A DNA stretch of 64,000 nucleotides from Azospirillum rugosum (GTDB lineage: Bacteria > Pseudomonadota > Alphaproteobacteria > Azospirillales > Azospirillaceae). Where the stretch lies: NCBI RefSeq assembly GCF_017876155.1, contig NZ_JAGINP010000032.1:1-64000 (forward strand). Direction: 5' to 3'. The notes below the pieces were generated by a model, which made no database searches, was not told the origin of the DNA, and saw only the letters and a list, made by a program, of their open reading frames with translations. A program made the translations under genes and the position numbers. Positions 16,002 to 25,300 of this stretch are shown piece by piece (the stretch's first letter is position 1; each line of letters opens with the position of its first letter).

Positions 16002-16392
16002 GGTGCTGGGTCCTCCCCCGTCGGCTTTGCCTTTAAAAATGCATCATGCACAAACATTCCGACGAACGCATCATATTCCGAACGAGACTTGGCGAAAAGC
16101 TTGAGCGTTGTGTTGGAGAGGAAAATAAGGTTTTGCGACTGTTTGCATGAAGTCGCGGCGAAATCCCGAGCTTTTACCCTTGCCTTTCGCAATAGGCATC
16201 TACCCAGCCTGCCCAACGCAAAAGTATTAGCTGTGAAAAATGGTGGATCATTCCCGGCGTATTAACTCCGGGATGGAACCGGTCACTCCCACACCCGTTG
16301 TAAGCTCTCGTTTTGCAGGTGCACAAATGCCCGCGAAAAGGGTTGCATTTCCAATGTATCCGCGACGGCACAACTGACGAGAGGAAGACCAT
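16002..16392. other. 391-nt gene-free divergent region, visibly AT-richer
   Basis: The region separates the RHH gene (minus) from the mutase fusion (plus). It is more AT-rich than the surroundings and holds no convincing open frame on either strand. Its right half contains the EcfG-type promoter at 16275-16299. That leaves a predicted leader of roughly 85 nt before the ATG at 16393. Confidence 0.7.
16275..16299 (+). promoter_or_regulatory. EcfG-type general stress promoter (GGAAC-N16-CGTT)
   Basis: GGAAC at 16275-16279 and CGTT at 16296-16299 are separated by exactly 16 nt. This is the alphaproteobacterial EcfG consensus. Transcription would start near 16306, in the sense direction of the fusion gene at 16393. 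The match is complete and lies in a true intergenic region, but activity is inferred. Confidence 0.6.
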
Positions 16393-18882
16393 ATGAGCTG
16401 GGCCGGCCAGTTTCAGTTCGCCATCGGGAAAAACCGAAAGAATTCCAACCAAAAAACACAGACGTCTGCCGCCACCGGAACCACCGCACCGTCCTCCACG
16501 ATCATCTGTTTTTCGCATCTCCGGTGGAGCTTCGTTTATCAGCGCCCGCAGCATTTGATGTCCCGCTTCGCACGGGATCATCGGGTCTTCTTCGTCGAGG
16601 AGCCCATCCGCAACGATACGCCGGAACCCTGGCTCGACATCCGCGAGGATGAAGGGGTCCACGTCCTTGTGCCGCGCCTGCCGGCCAGCCTCGGCGAGGC
16701 GGAGGCGGCGACCGCCCAGCGCATGCTGCTCGACCAGCATCTGGCCAGCGAAGGCGTCGCGGACCCGATCCTCTGGTACTACACGCCGATGAGCCTGGGC
16801 TTCTCCAGCCACCTGCGCGGCTCGCTGGTCGTCTACGACTGCATGGACGAGCTGTCCGCCTTCCACGGCGCCCCGCCGGAATTGGTGGAGCGGGAACGCC
16901 AGCTGATGAAGCGCGCCGATCTCGTCTTCACCGGCGGCGTCAGCCTGTGGGAGGCCAAGCGCGACCTGCACCCGAACGCCCACGCCTTCCCCAGCAGCGT
17001 GGACGTGCCCCATTTCGCCGCCGCCCGTTCCATCGCCGAGGAGCCTGACGATCAGGCGCACATCCCCCACCCGCGCCTCGGCTTCTACGGCGTGATCGAC
17101 GAGCGGCTGGACGTGGACCTGCTGGACGCGGCCGCCGCGGCGCGGCCGGACTGGCAGTTCGTGCTGGTCGGCCCGGTGGTGAAGATCGACCCCGCCCGTC
17201 TGCCGCGCCGCCCGAACATCCATTACCTAGGGCCCAAGGTGTACGACGACCTGCCGCACTACCTGGCCGGCTGGGACGTCGCGCTGATGCCCTTCGCCCG
17301 CAACGAATCCACCCGCTTCATCAGCCCGACGAAGACGCCGGAATATCTGGCGGCCGGGCGCCCGGTCGTCTCCACCTCCATCACCGACGTGGTGCGGACC
17401 TACGGCGACACCGGCATCGTCCGCATCGCCGACATGGCCGGCGACTTCGTGGCCGCGATCGAGGCGGCGCTGAATGATGCGGCCGACCCGGACCGCCTGC
17501 GCTCCACCGCCGACCTCGTGCTGCGCGACATGTCCTGGGACAAGACGCAAGGGCGCATGAAGGAGCTGATGGACCGCACCCGCGCCCGCATGCGCGCCGC
17601 GTCCCGCATCCAGCTCGTCGCCTCCGCGCCCGCGCAGCCGGCGAAGCACAGCAACGGCCGCGCGGTCGGACGGCGGTCCGGCTTCGACTACCTGATCGTC
17701 GGGGCGGGCTTCGCCGGCAGCGTGCTGGCCGAACGCTTGGCCGCCGGGCTCGACAAGCGCGTCCTGCTGATCGACCGGCGTCCGCACATCGGCGGCAACG
17801 CCTACGACCACTACGACGACGCCGGCCTGCTGATCCACCGCTATGGGCCGCACATCTTCCACACCAATGCCCAACAGGTCGTGGACTACCTGTCGCGCTT
17901 CACCAAGTGGCGCCCCTACGAGCACCGCGTGCTGGCCCACGTGGACGAGCAGCTGGTTCCCATCCCGATCAACCGCACCACGGTCAACCGCCTGTACGGC
18001 CTGGACCTGGACGAGGCCGGCGTGGCCGCCTTCCTCGCCTCGCGCGCCGAGCCGGTGGCCGACATCCGCACGTCGGAGGACGTCGTGGTCGGTGCGGTCG
18101 GGCGGGAGTTGTACGAGACGTTCTTCCGCGGCTACACCCGCAAGCAGTGGGGCCTCGACCCGTCGGACCTCGACAAGTCGGTGACCTCGCGCGTGCCGAC
18201 GCGGACCAACGACGACGACCGCTATTTCGGCGACAGCTTCCAGGCGATGCCGCTGCACGGCTACACGCGGATGTTCGAGGCGATGCTCGACCACCCGAAC
18301 ATCAAGGTCATGACGAACACGGACTTCGACGACGTCCGCGACGAGATCCAGTACGACCGCATCGTCTACACCGGCCCGATCGACGAGTTCTTCGGCCACC
18401 GCTTCGGCAAGCTGCCCTATCGCTCCCTGACTTTCCGGCACGAGACGGTGGCGCAGGAATGGTTCCAGCCGGTCGCGGTGGTGAACGAGCCGTCGGAGGC
18501 CGTGCCCTACACCCGCGTCACCGAATACAAGCACTTGACAGGGCAGAAGCACCCGAAAACCAGCATCACCTACGAGTATCCGGCCGCCCAGGGCGACCCC
18601 TACTACCCGATCCCGCGCCCGGAGAACCAGGAGCTGTTCCGCAAGTACCAGGCGCTGGCGGACGAGACACCGAACGTCACCTTCCTGGGGCGGCTCGGCA
18701 CCTACCGTTACTACAACATGGACCAGGTGGTGGCGCAGGCCCTGTCGGTCTTTGCCCGCATCGCCAAGGAGGAGGAGCGCCTGCACGGCCTGACGGCCGC
18801 CGCCCGCGAACTCCGCTCCCTGGGCATGGAGGCGAAAGCGCGGGGAGCCGCGGCGGAACGGGCGGTCGGCCTGGGGGATTGA
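16393..18882 (+). CDS. glf: Glycosyltransferase / UDP-galactopyranose mutase fusion protein
   Basis: One 829-residue frame holding two enzymes. Residues ~35-400 are a GT-B glycosyltransferase-like domain (CFSHLRWSFVYQRPQHLMSR, VVYDCMDELSAFHG, and the donor-site region TKTPEYLAAGRPVVSTSI). A linker of about 25 residues (AQPAKHSNGRAVGRR) leads to UDP-galactopyranose mutase at 431-829. Mutase motifs are the FAD fold DYLIVGAGFAGS, RYGPHIFHTN, GYTRKQWGLDPSDLD, RVPTRTNDDDRYFGDSFQ and YPIPRPENQELFRKY. The mutase makes UDP-galactofuranose and the GT domain may use it directly. ATG at 16393 follows GAGGAAG. Expression is probably driven by the EcfG-type promoter upstream. No frameshift or internal stop interrupts the join. 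Confidence 0.9.
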   Translation: MSWAGQFQFAIGKNRKNSNQKTQTSAATGTTAPSSTIICFSHLRWSFVYQRPQHLMSRFARDHRVFFVEEPIRNDTPEPWLDIREDEGVHVLVPRLPASLGEAEAATAQRMLLDQHLASEGVADPILWYYTPMSLGFSSHLRGSLVVYDCMDELSAFHGAPPELVERERQLMKRADLVFTGGVSLWEAKRDLHPNAHAFPSSVDVPHFAAARSIAEEPDDQAHIPHPRLGFYGVIDERLDVDLLDAAAAARPDWQFVLVGPVVKIDPARLPRRPNIHYLGPKVYDDLPHYLAGWDVALMPFARNESTRFISPTKTPEYLAAGRPVVSTSITDVVRTYGDTGIVRIADMAGDFVAAIEAALNDAADPDRLRSTADLVLRDMSWDKTQGRMKELMDRTRARMRAASRIQLVASAPAQPAKHSNGRAVGRRSGFDYLIVGAGFAGSVLAERLAAGLDKRVLLIDRRPHIGGNAYDHYDDAGLLIHRYGPHIFHTNAQQVVDYLSRFTKWRPYEHRVLAHVDEQLVPIPINRTTVNRLYGLDLDEAGVAAFLASRAEPVADIRTSEDVVVGAVGRELYETFFRGYTRKQWGLDPSDLDKSVTSRVPTRTNDDDRYFGDSFQAMPLHGYTRMFEAMLDHPNIKVMTNTDFDDVRDEIQYDRIVYTGPIDEFFGHRFGKLPYRSLTFRHETVAQEWFQPVAVVNEPSEAVPYTRVTEYKHLTGQKHPKTSITYEYPAAQGDPYYPIPRPENQELFRKYQALADETPNVTFLGRLGTYRYYNMDQVVAQALSVFARIAKEEERLHGLTAAARELRSLGMEAKARGAAAERAVGLGD

Positions 18883-18900
18883 GGCGGCGTCGAGCCGGTT

Positions 18901-19020
18901 GGCCCCCACCCTCCCGCTTCGCGGGTCCCTCCCTCCCCCGCTTCGCAGGGGAGGGTTTGGCGCGAAGCGGCGGCAGTCCCCTCCCTCGCTGAAAGCGGGG
19001 GAGGGTTAGGGAGGGGGCCG
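18901..19020. repeat. GC-rich palindromic repeat pair (copy E)
   Basis: CCCTCCCGCTTCGCGGGTCCCTCCC, CCCCGCTTCGCAGGGGAGGG and CCCTCGCTGAAAGCGGGGGAGGG follow one another. They form several alternative hairpins between the fusion gene and the glycosidase gene. This is a degenerate member of the palindromic family. Confidence 0.6.
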
Positions 19021-19159
19021 ATCGCTGCGACAATCTTGCGACCTCACCAATTCCCAATAGCCATTCGCCGTCCAACCACTCCTTCTCTCCCCCGATGCCG
19101 AACGGCCGGTGCCGCCCTTCACGGGCGCGCCGGCCTGTTCCCTGGAAGGGCAAGAAACC

Positions 19160-20326
19160 ATGCACAAGTCCCCGCTTCACCAGCCGACCCTGTTCGACGG
19201 ATTCTTCCTCGGCGGGTTCGAGTGCTCGACGCACCGCCGCCACGACGGCCGTCGCCTCGACCTGATCGCCGCGACGGGGCACGACCGCCATGCCGCCGCC
19301 GACTACCAGCGCATGGCCGCGCACGGCATCCGCACCGTCCGCGACGGGGTGCGCTGGCACCTGATCGAGACGGTGCCCGGCCATTACGACTGGTCCAGCC
19401 TGCGGCCGATGATCCACGCCGCGCGCGATGCCGGGGTGCAGGTGATCTGGGACCTCTGCCATTACGGCTGGCCGGACGACCTCGACATCTGGCGCCCGGC
19501 CTTCGTGGAGCGCTTCGCCCGCTTCTGCGCCGCCGTCGCGGGCCTGATGCGCGACGAAGGGGTCGACGTGCCCTGCTTCTGCCCGGTCAACGAGATCTCC
19601 TACTGGGCCTGGGCGGGCGGCGACATGAAGCGCTTCAACCCGATGGCGGAGCGCCGGGGCATGGAGCTGAAGCACCAGCTCGTCCGCGCCTCCATCGCGG
19701 GGATCGACGCGATCCGCGCCGCCGACCCGCGCGCCCGCATCGTCCAGGTCGATCCCGTGATCAACGTGCTGCCGCGCCCCGACCGCCGGGGGGACGTCAA
19801 CGCCGCGGAGAACGCGCGCCTGTCGCAGTACGAGGCCTGGGACATGATCGGCGGCTACGCCTGGCCCGGCCTGGGCGGCAAGCCCGAATACCTGGACATC
19901 ATCGGGGTGAACTACTACTCCGACAACCAGTGGTTTCTGAACGGCGGCACGATCGGGCGCGACGACCCGCGCTACCGTCCCTTCGCCGACATCCTGGCGG
20001 AGGTGCACCGACGCTACGGCCGCCCCGTCCTGGTGGCGGAGACGGGGGCGGAGGGTGACGCCCGCGCGCCCTGGCTCGACTACGTCACCGACCAGGTGAC
20101 GGCAGCCCTGCGCGAGGGCGTGCCCGTGGAAGGCATCTGCCTGTACCCGATCCTGGACTATCCCGGCTGGGCCAACGACCGCCATTGCGAGACCGGGCTC
20201 TACGGCCTGTGCGACGCCGACGGCGGGCGCTGCCTGCACCAGCCGCTCGCCGACGCGCTGGAGCGCCACCAGGCCCGCGTCAACGCCCTGCTCGCCCGCC
20301 CGCCCCTCCAGATCGCCGCCCAGTGA
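19160..20326 (+). CDS. Clan GH-A glycoside hydrolase-like protein (beta-glucosidase-like)
   Basis: A 388-residue TIM-barrel protein without signal peptide. Two conserved glutamates fit clan GH-A retaining enzymes: the acid/base in CFCPVNEISYW (E145) and the nucleophile in VLVAETGAEG (E294). HYGWP (101-105) and IIGVNYYSDNQW also match family 1/5-like barrels. It is smaller than a typical GH1 beta-glucosidase (~450). ATG at 19160 follows GGAAGGG. It sits between the mutase fusion and an exporter that begins 23 nt after its stop, so it may trim or transfer sugars on a glycan intermediate in the cytosol. The substrate is unknown. Confidence 0.75.
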   Translation: MHKSPLHQPTLFDGFFLGGFECSTHRRHDGRRLDLIAATGHDRHAAADYQRMAAHGIRTVRDGVRWHLIETVPGHYDWSSLRPMIHAARDAGVQVIWDLCHYGWPDDLDIWRPAFVERFARFCAAVAGLMRDEGVDVPCFCPVNEISYWAWAGGDMKRFNPMAERRGMELKHQLVRASIAGIDAIRAADPRARIVQVDPVINVLPRPDRRGDVNAAENARLSQYEAWDMIGGYAWPGLGGKPEYLDIIGVNYYSDNQWFLNGGTIGRDDPRYRPFADILAEVHRRYGRPVLVAETGAEGDARAPWLDYVTDQVTAALREGVPVEGICLYPILDYPGWANDRHCETGLYGLCDADGGRCLHQPLADALERHQARVNALLARPPLQIAAQ

Positions 20327-20349
20327 CGGTCCAGCACGAGGATCTGCCC

Positions 20350-22140
20350 ATGACGCCGCAGACCATGACGCCGCAGACCATGACACCGGAGACCATCCCG
20401 AGCCGCCCGGCCGCCTTCCTGATGCACTACATGCGGCGGCGGCCCTGGCAATTCGGCGGACTGTTCACGACCATCGTCACGGCCGCGGTCTGCGCGGTCG
20501 CGGTTCAGTACGCCATGAAGCTGCTGATCGACGCGATGGCCTCGCCCGACCGGCAGGCGGCCGACGTGTGGACTCCGCTCGGCCTGTTCCTCGGCTTCAT
20601 CGCGACCGAGAACGTGCTGTGGCGGCTGGGCGGCTGGCTCGGCTGCCGCACCGTCCTGGCGACCGGCGTCGACATGCGGCTGGACCTGTTCCAGCACCTC
20701 ACCGGCCATTCGATGCGCTATTTCTCCGAGCATCTCGCGGGATCGCTCGGCAACCGCATCGCGTCGACGGAGACGGCGGCGACCAGCATCTTCCGGACGC
20801 TGACCTGGAACATCGTGCCCCCCTGCACGGACTTCCTGGGCGCGGTGGTGGTCCTGCTGACCATCCACTGGGGCATGGCGGTGGCGCTGGTGTTCTTCGC
20901 CGCCGTGGTGGCCGGGGCCATCGTGTATCTCGGCCAGCGCGGACGGGCCGTCCACCACGCCTTCGCCGACCAGACCGCGCGGACCAACGGCGAGCTGGTG
21001 GACGTCGTCTCCAACGTCTGGACGGTGAAGGCCTTCTCCGCCCGCGGACGGGAGCGGGAGCGGCTGGCCCGCGCCTTCGGCGTGGAGGCCGGGGCGCACC
21101 GCCGCAGCTGGATGCACCTGGAAAAGACCCGCGTCGTCCACGACGCCTGCCTGTGGGTGATGGCCGGGTCGATGCTGCTGTGGGCGCTGCTGCTCTGGCA
21201 GAGCGGGTCGATCACGACCGGCGACGTGGTGATCGTCAGCGCGCTGACCTTCCGCATTCTGCACGGCTCCCGCGACCTCGCCTTCGCGCTGGTCAGCGCG
21301 ACCCAGCAGTACAGCGCCATCGCCGAGAGCCTGCGCGTGATCGCCCGGCCGCACGACGTGCTGGACCCCGTGCCGGCCCTGCCGGCGGTCCCCGGCGGCG
21401 GCACCATCGCCTTCGACGAGGTGACCTACCGCTACCCGGAGGGGCGGCGGGTGCTGGACCGCTTCACCCTGACCATCCCGGCCGGGCAGAAGGTCGGCCT
21501 TGTCGGGCCGTCCGGGGCGGGCAAGTCCACGATCATCAGCCTGATCCAGCGGCTGGACGACGTGCAGCGCGGCACCATCCTGATCGACGGGCAGCCGATC
21601 ACCGCGCTGGCCCAGGACGAGCTGCGGGCCAAGATCGCCGTGGTCCCGCAGGACATCGCCCTGTTCCACCGCAACATCCTGGAGAACATCCGCTACGGCC
21701 GCCCCGACGCCACCGACGAGGAGGTGTTCGAGGCCGCCCGCCACGCCTTCTGCGACGGCTTCATCCGGCAGCTTCCGGAGGGTTACGGGACCATGGTCGG
21801 CGAGCGCGGCGTGCGCCTGTCCGGCGGCCAGCGCCAGCGGCTGGGCATCGCCCGCGCCTTCCTGAAGAACGCCCCGATCCTGATCCTGGACGAGGCCACC
21901 TCGGCGCTGGACACCCAGTCGGAGAAGGAAATCCAGCTGGCGCTCGCCGATCTGGCCCGCGGTCGGACGGTGGTCGCGGTGGCGCACCGGCTGTCCACCG
22001 TCTCCACCTTCGACCGCGTGCTGGTGCTGGTGGACGGCCGCATCGCCGAGGACGGATCGCCGTCGGAGCTTCGCCGCCGCCGGGGCGGCATGTTCAACAC
22101 GCTCTGGCAGATCCAGGCGGAAGGCTTCGCCGCGGAGTAG
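20350..22140 (+). CDS. ABC exporter, fused membrane and ATPase domains
   Basis: A 596-residue half-transporter. A six-helix type I exporter membrane domain covers about 25-330 and the nucleotide-binding domain ~350-596. The latter has Walker A GPSGAGKST, signature LSGGQRQRLGIARAF and Walker B ILILDEATSALD. It is similar to MsbA-like and lipid/glycan exporters and probably works as a homodimer. The first 45 nt are a 15-bp tandem triplication (20350-20364, 20365-20379, 20380-20394) coding MTPQT-MTPQT-MTPET. Each unit supplies a possible ATG, so the true start is one of three. It begins 23 nt after the glycosidase-like gene, suggesting export of the product of that locus. Confidence 0.88.
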   Translation: MTPQTMTPQTMTPETIPSRPAAFLMHYMRRRPWQFGGLFTTIVTAAVCAVAVQYAMKLLIDAMASPDRQAADVWTPLGLFLGFIATENVLWRLGGWLGCRTVLATGVDMRLDLFQHLTGHSMRYFSEHLAGSLGNRIASTETAATSIFRTLTWNIVPPCTDFLGAVVVLLTIHWGMAVALVFFAAVVAGAIVYLGQRGRAVHHAFADQTARTNGELVDVVSNVWTVKAFSARGRERERLARAFGVEAGAHRRSWMHLEKTRVVHDACLWVMAGSMLLWALLLWQSGSITTGDVVIVSALTFRILHGSRDLAFALVSATQQYSAIAESLRVIARPHDVLDPVPALPAVPGGGTIAFDEVTYRYPEGRRVLDRFTLTIPAGQKVGLVGPSGAGKSTIISLIQRLDDVQRGTILIDGQPITALAQDELRAKIAVVPQDIALFHRNILENIRYGRPDATDEEVFEAARHAFCDGFIRQLPEGYGTMVGERGVRLSGGQRQRLGIARAFLKNAPILILDEATSALDTQSEKEIQLALADLARGRTVVAVAHRLSTVSTFDRVLVLVDGRIAEDGSPSELRRRRGGMFNTLWQIQAEGFAAE

Positions 22141-22334
22141 CTGTCGGGATATGAGGCCGTGGCCGGCCACCTGATGGTATCGGCCGGAACGGCTATGTCG
22201 GGTTGCCCTTCGCTCGGGTCCTTTCGGGGTCGCCGTGTGTTAAGACACATGTGCACAAAAGGAAAACGCCGACCCGTCGCAATGCTGGATTGGATCCGTA
22301 CATCCCACCCGACAGCCCCCGCCGTTCCCCGCCC

Positions 22335-22364
22335 CTTCGGAGTCCGCCGCTTCGGAGTCCACCG
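22335..22364 (+). repeat. 15-bp tandem duplication abutting a start codon
   Basis: CTTCGGAGTCCGCCG (22335-22349) is followed by CTTCGGAGTCCACCG (22350-22364), one mismatch apart. The second unit ends exactly at the ATG of the hybrid kinase. Each unit contains a GGAG ribosome-site core, so the duplication doubles the Shine-Dalgarno element. Upstream at 22236-22249 there is also TGTGT-TAAG-ACACA, a small inverted repeat. Confidence 0.6.
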
Positions 22365-25300
22365 ATGACGGGCGCGCTTGCCCTCCGGCGTGACCTCGGC
22401 TTTCTGACGGGCGGCGGCGCCATGGGGGCCTTGGTCCGCGGCCACGACTGGTCCGCCACGCCCCTCGGCCCGCCGGAGACCTGGACGCAGAGCCTGCGAA
22501 CGGTCGTCAACCTGATGCTCACCTCCGGCCAGGCGATGTTCGTGGCCTGGGGGCCGGAGCTGACCTTCCTCTACAACGACGGCTACGCGCCGATCTTCGG
22601 CGCCAAGCATCCGGCGGCCCTCGGCCGGCCCTTCCACGAGGTCTGGTCGGACATCTGGCCGCAATTCGGCCCGCTGGTCGGCCGCACCCTGTCCGGCGAG
22701 GCCCTGTGGCACGAGGACCTGCTGGTCCCGATGGAGCGCCACGGCTACCGCGAAGACGCCTGGTTCACCTTCTCCTACACGCCGGTGCGCGACGACGACG
22801 GGCGCATCGCCGGCATGTTCTGCGCTGTCATCGAAACGACCGAACATGTGCTGGCCAAGCGCCGCACCGCCTTCCACCTGGAGCTGGAAAGCCGGCTGCG
22901 CCAGCTGTCCGACCCGGCGGAGGTGGTGGCGGTGGCCGAGGAGGCGCTGGGCCGGCACCTTGGCGCCAGCCGGGTCGGCTACGGCGTGATGGACGAGACC
23001 GCCCGCTACTTCACCACCAGCGGCAACTGGACGGACGGAACGGTCGCGCACTCCGCCGGCACCCACGACCTGGCGGGCTTCGGGCCGGACGTCCTGGCGA
23101 CCCTGCGCCGTGGCGAATCGCTGGTCGTCGACGATTCCAGGACCGACCCGCGCGCCGCCACGCCCGACCGGCAGGCGGCCTTCGGGGCGCTGGAGATCGG
23201 CTCCGTCATCACGGCGAGCCTGGTGAAGAACGGCCGCATGGCGGCCGCCCTCTACGTCCATGACCGCAAGCCGCGCCGCTGGCGGCCGGACGAGGTCCAG
23301 CTGGTCGAGGAAGTGGCGGCGCGCACCTGGTCCGCCGTGGAACGCGCCCAGGCCGAGGCGTCGCTGCGCCACGCCAACGCGCGGCTGGCCGCCGAGGGGG
23401 AACGCCTGCGGGAGCTGTTCCGGCAGGCGCCCGGCTTCATGTGCGTGCTGCGCGGCCGCGACCATGTGTTCGAACTCGCCAACGATGCCTACCACCGGCT
23501 GGTGGGCACCCGCGCGCTGATCGGGCGGTCGGTGCAGGAGGCCTTTCCGGAGATCGCCGACCCCCAAATGCCTGACCAGGGCTTCTTCCAGTTGCTCGAC
23601 CGCGTCTACGACAGCGGGGAGCCGTTCGTCGGGCACGCGCTTCCGGTCACGCTGGTGCGCGCGCCCGGCACCCCGGCGGAGGAACGCTTCGTCACCTTCG
23701 TCTACCAGCCGATCAAGGACGCGGAGGGCCGGGTCACCGGCATCTTCTGCGAGGGCAGCGACGTCACCGCGGCCAAGCGCAGCGAGGTCGCCCTGCGCGC
23801 CAGCGAGGAGCGGCTGCGCATCGCGCAGGAGGCCGGCGGCGTCGGCACCTTCGAGCTGAGCGCCGACGGCACGCTGTCCGTGTCGGACGCCTTCTGCCAC
23901 CTGTGGGGCATTCCGCCGCGCCCCGAGGTGCCGATGGATGAGTTGATCGCGATCATCGACCCGGCGGACCGCCCACGCCTGAACACCTTGCAACGGGGCA
24001 ACGTGCCGCCCCGCATCTTCGGCTACGTCGAATACCGCATCCACCGGCCGGACAGCGGGGAGATGCGCTGGATCGCGCGGCGCGGGCAGGCGGTGCAGGA
24101 GCGTCCCGACGGCCCCGTCCGGGTCATCGGCGTCTGCTTCGACATCACCGAGCGCAAACGCGCCGAGGAGGCGCTGCGAGACCTCAACGCCACGCTGGAG
24201 CGGCGCGTCGCCGAACGCACGGCCGACCGCGACCGCATGTGGCGGCTGTCCACCGACGTCATGCTGGTCGCCCGCTTCGACGGAACCATCACCGCGGTGA
24301 ACCCGGCCTGGACGGCTCTGCTCGGCTGGACCGAAGCGGATCTGCTGGGCACCTCCTTCCTGGACCTCGTGCACCCCGACGACCGGGCGGCCACGGCGGC
24401 CGAGTCCGGCCATCTCGCCTCCGGGCGGACGACCCCGCGCTTCGAGAACCGCTACCGGCACAAGGACGGCAGCCACCGCTGGCTGACCTGGATCGCCGTT
24501 CCCGACGACCGCTTCATCCACGCCGTCGGTCGCGACATCACCGCCCAGAAGGAGGCCGACGCCGCCCTGCAACAGGCGGAGGAACAGCTGCGCCAAGCGC
24601 AGAAGATGGAGGCGGTGGGGCAGCTGACCGGCGGCGTCGCCCACGATTTCAACAACCTGCTCCAGGCGCTGGGCGGCTGCCTCGCCATGATCGAGCGGCG
24701 CAGCCGGGAGCCGCAGGTGCGCCCGCTGCTGGACGCCGGGCAACAGGCTGTGGCGCGCGGGGCCAAGCTGGTCCAGCAATTGATGGCCTTCGCGCGGCGC
24801 GACAGCCTGCGCCCGGAGCCGATCAGCGTCCACGACCGGGTGCTGGGCATGACAGCGCTTCTGGAGCGCGCGCTGCGCGCCGACATCAGGCTGGAGACTC
24901 GCTTCGGCGCCGGGCTCTGGCCGGTCGAGGTGGACCAGACGCAGTTCGAACTGGCGGTCATCAACCTCGCGGTGAACGCCCGCGACGCCATGCCCACCGG
25001 CGGCCGCCTTCTGATCGAGGCGGAGAACGTCACCCTTCCGCCCGGCGACCCGAAGGGGCTGGAGGGAGAGTTCCTGCGCCTGTCGGTGACCGACACCGGC
25101 AGCGGCATGGCGCCGGAGGTGGCGGCCCGCGCCTTCGAGCCCTTCTTCACGACCAAGGAGCTGGGCAAGGGCACCGGCCTGGGTCTGGCGCAGGTCTACG
25201 GCTTCGCGCAGCAGGCGGGCGGCACCGCCTGCATCGACAGCGAGCCCGGACGGGGAACGGCCGTCACCCTGCTGCTCCGCCGGTCCGGCACCGCCCCGGC

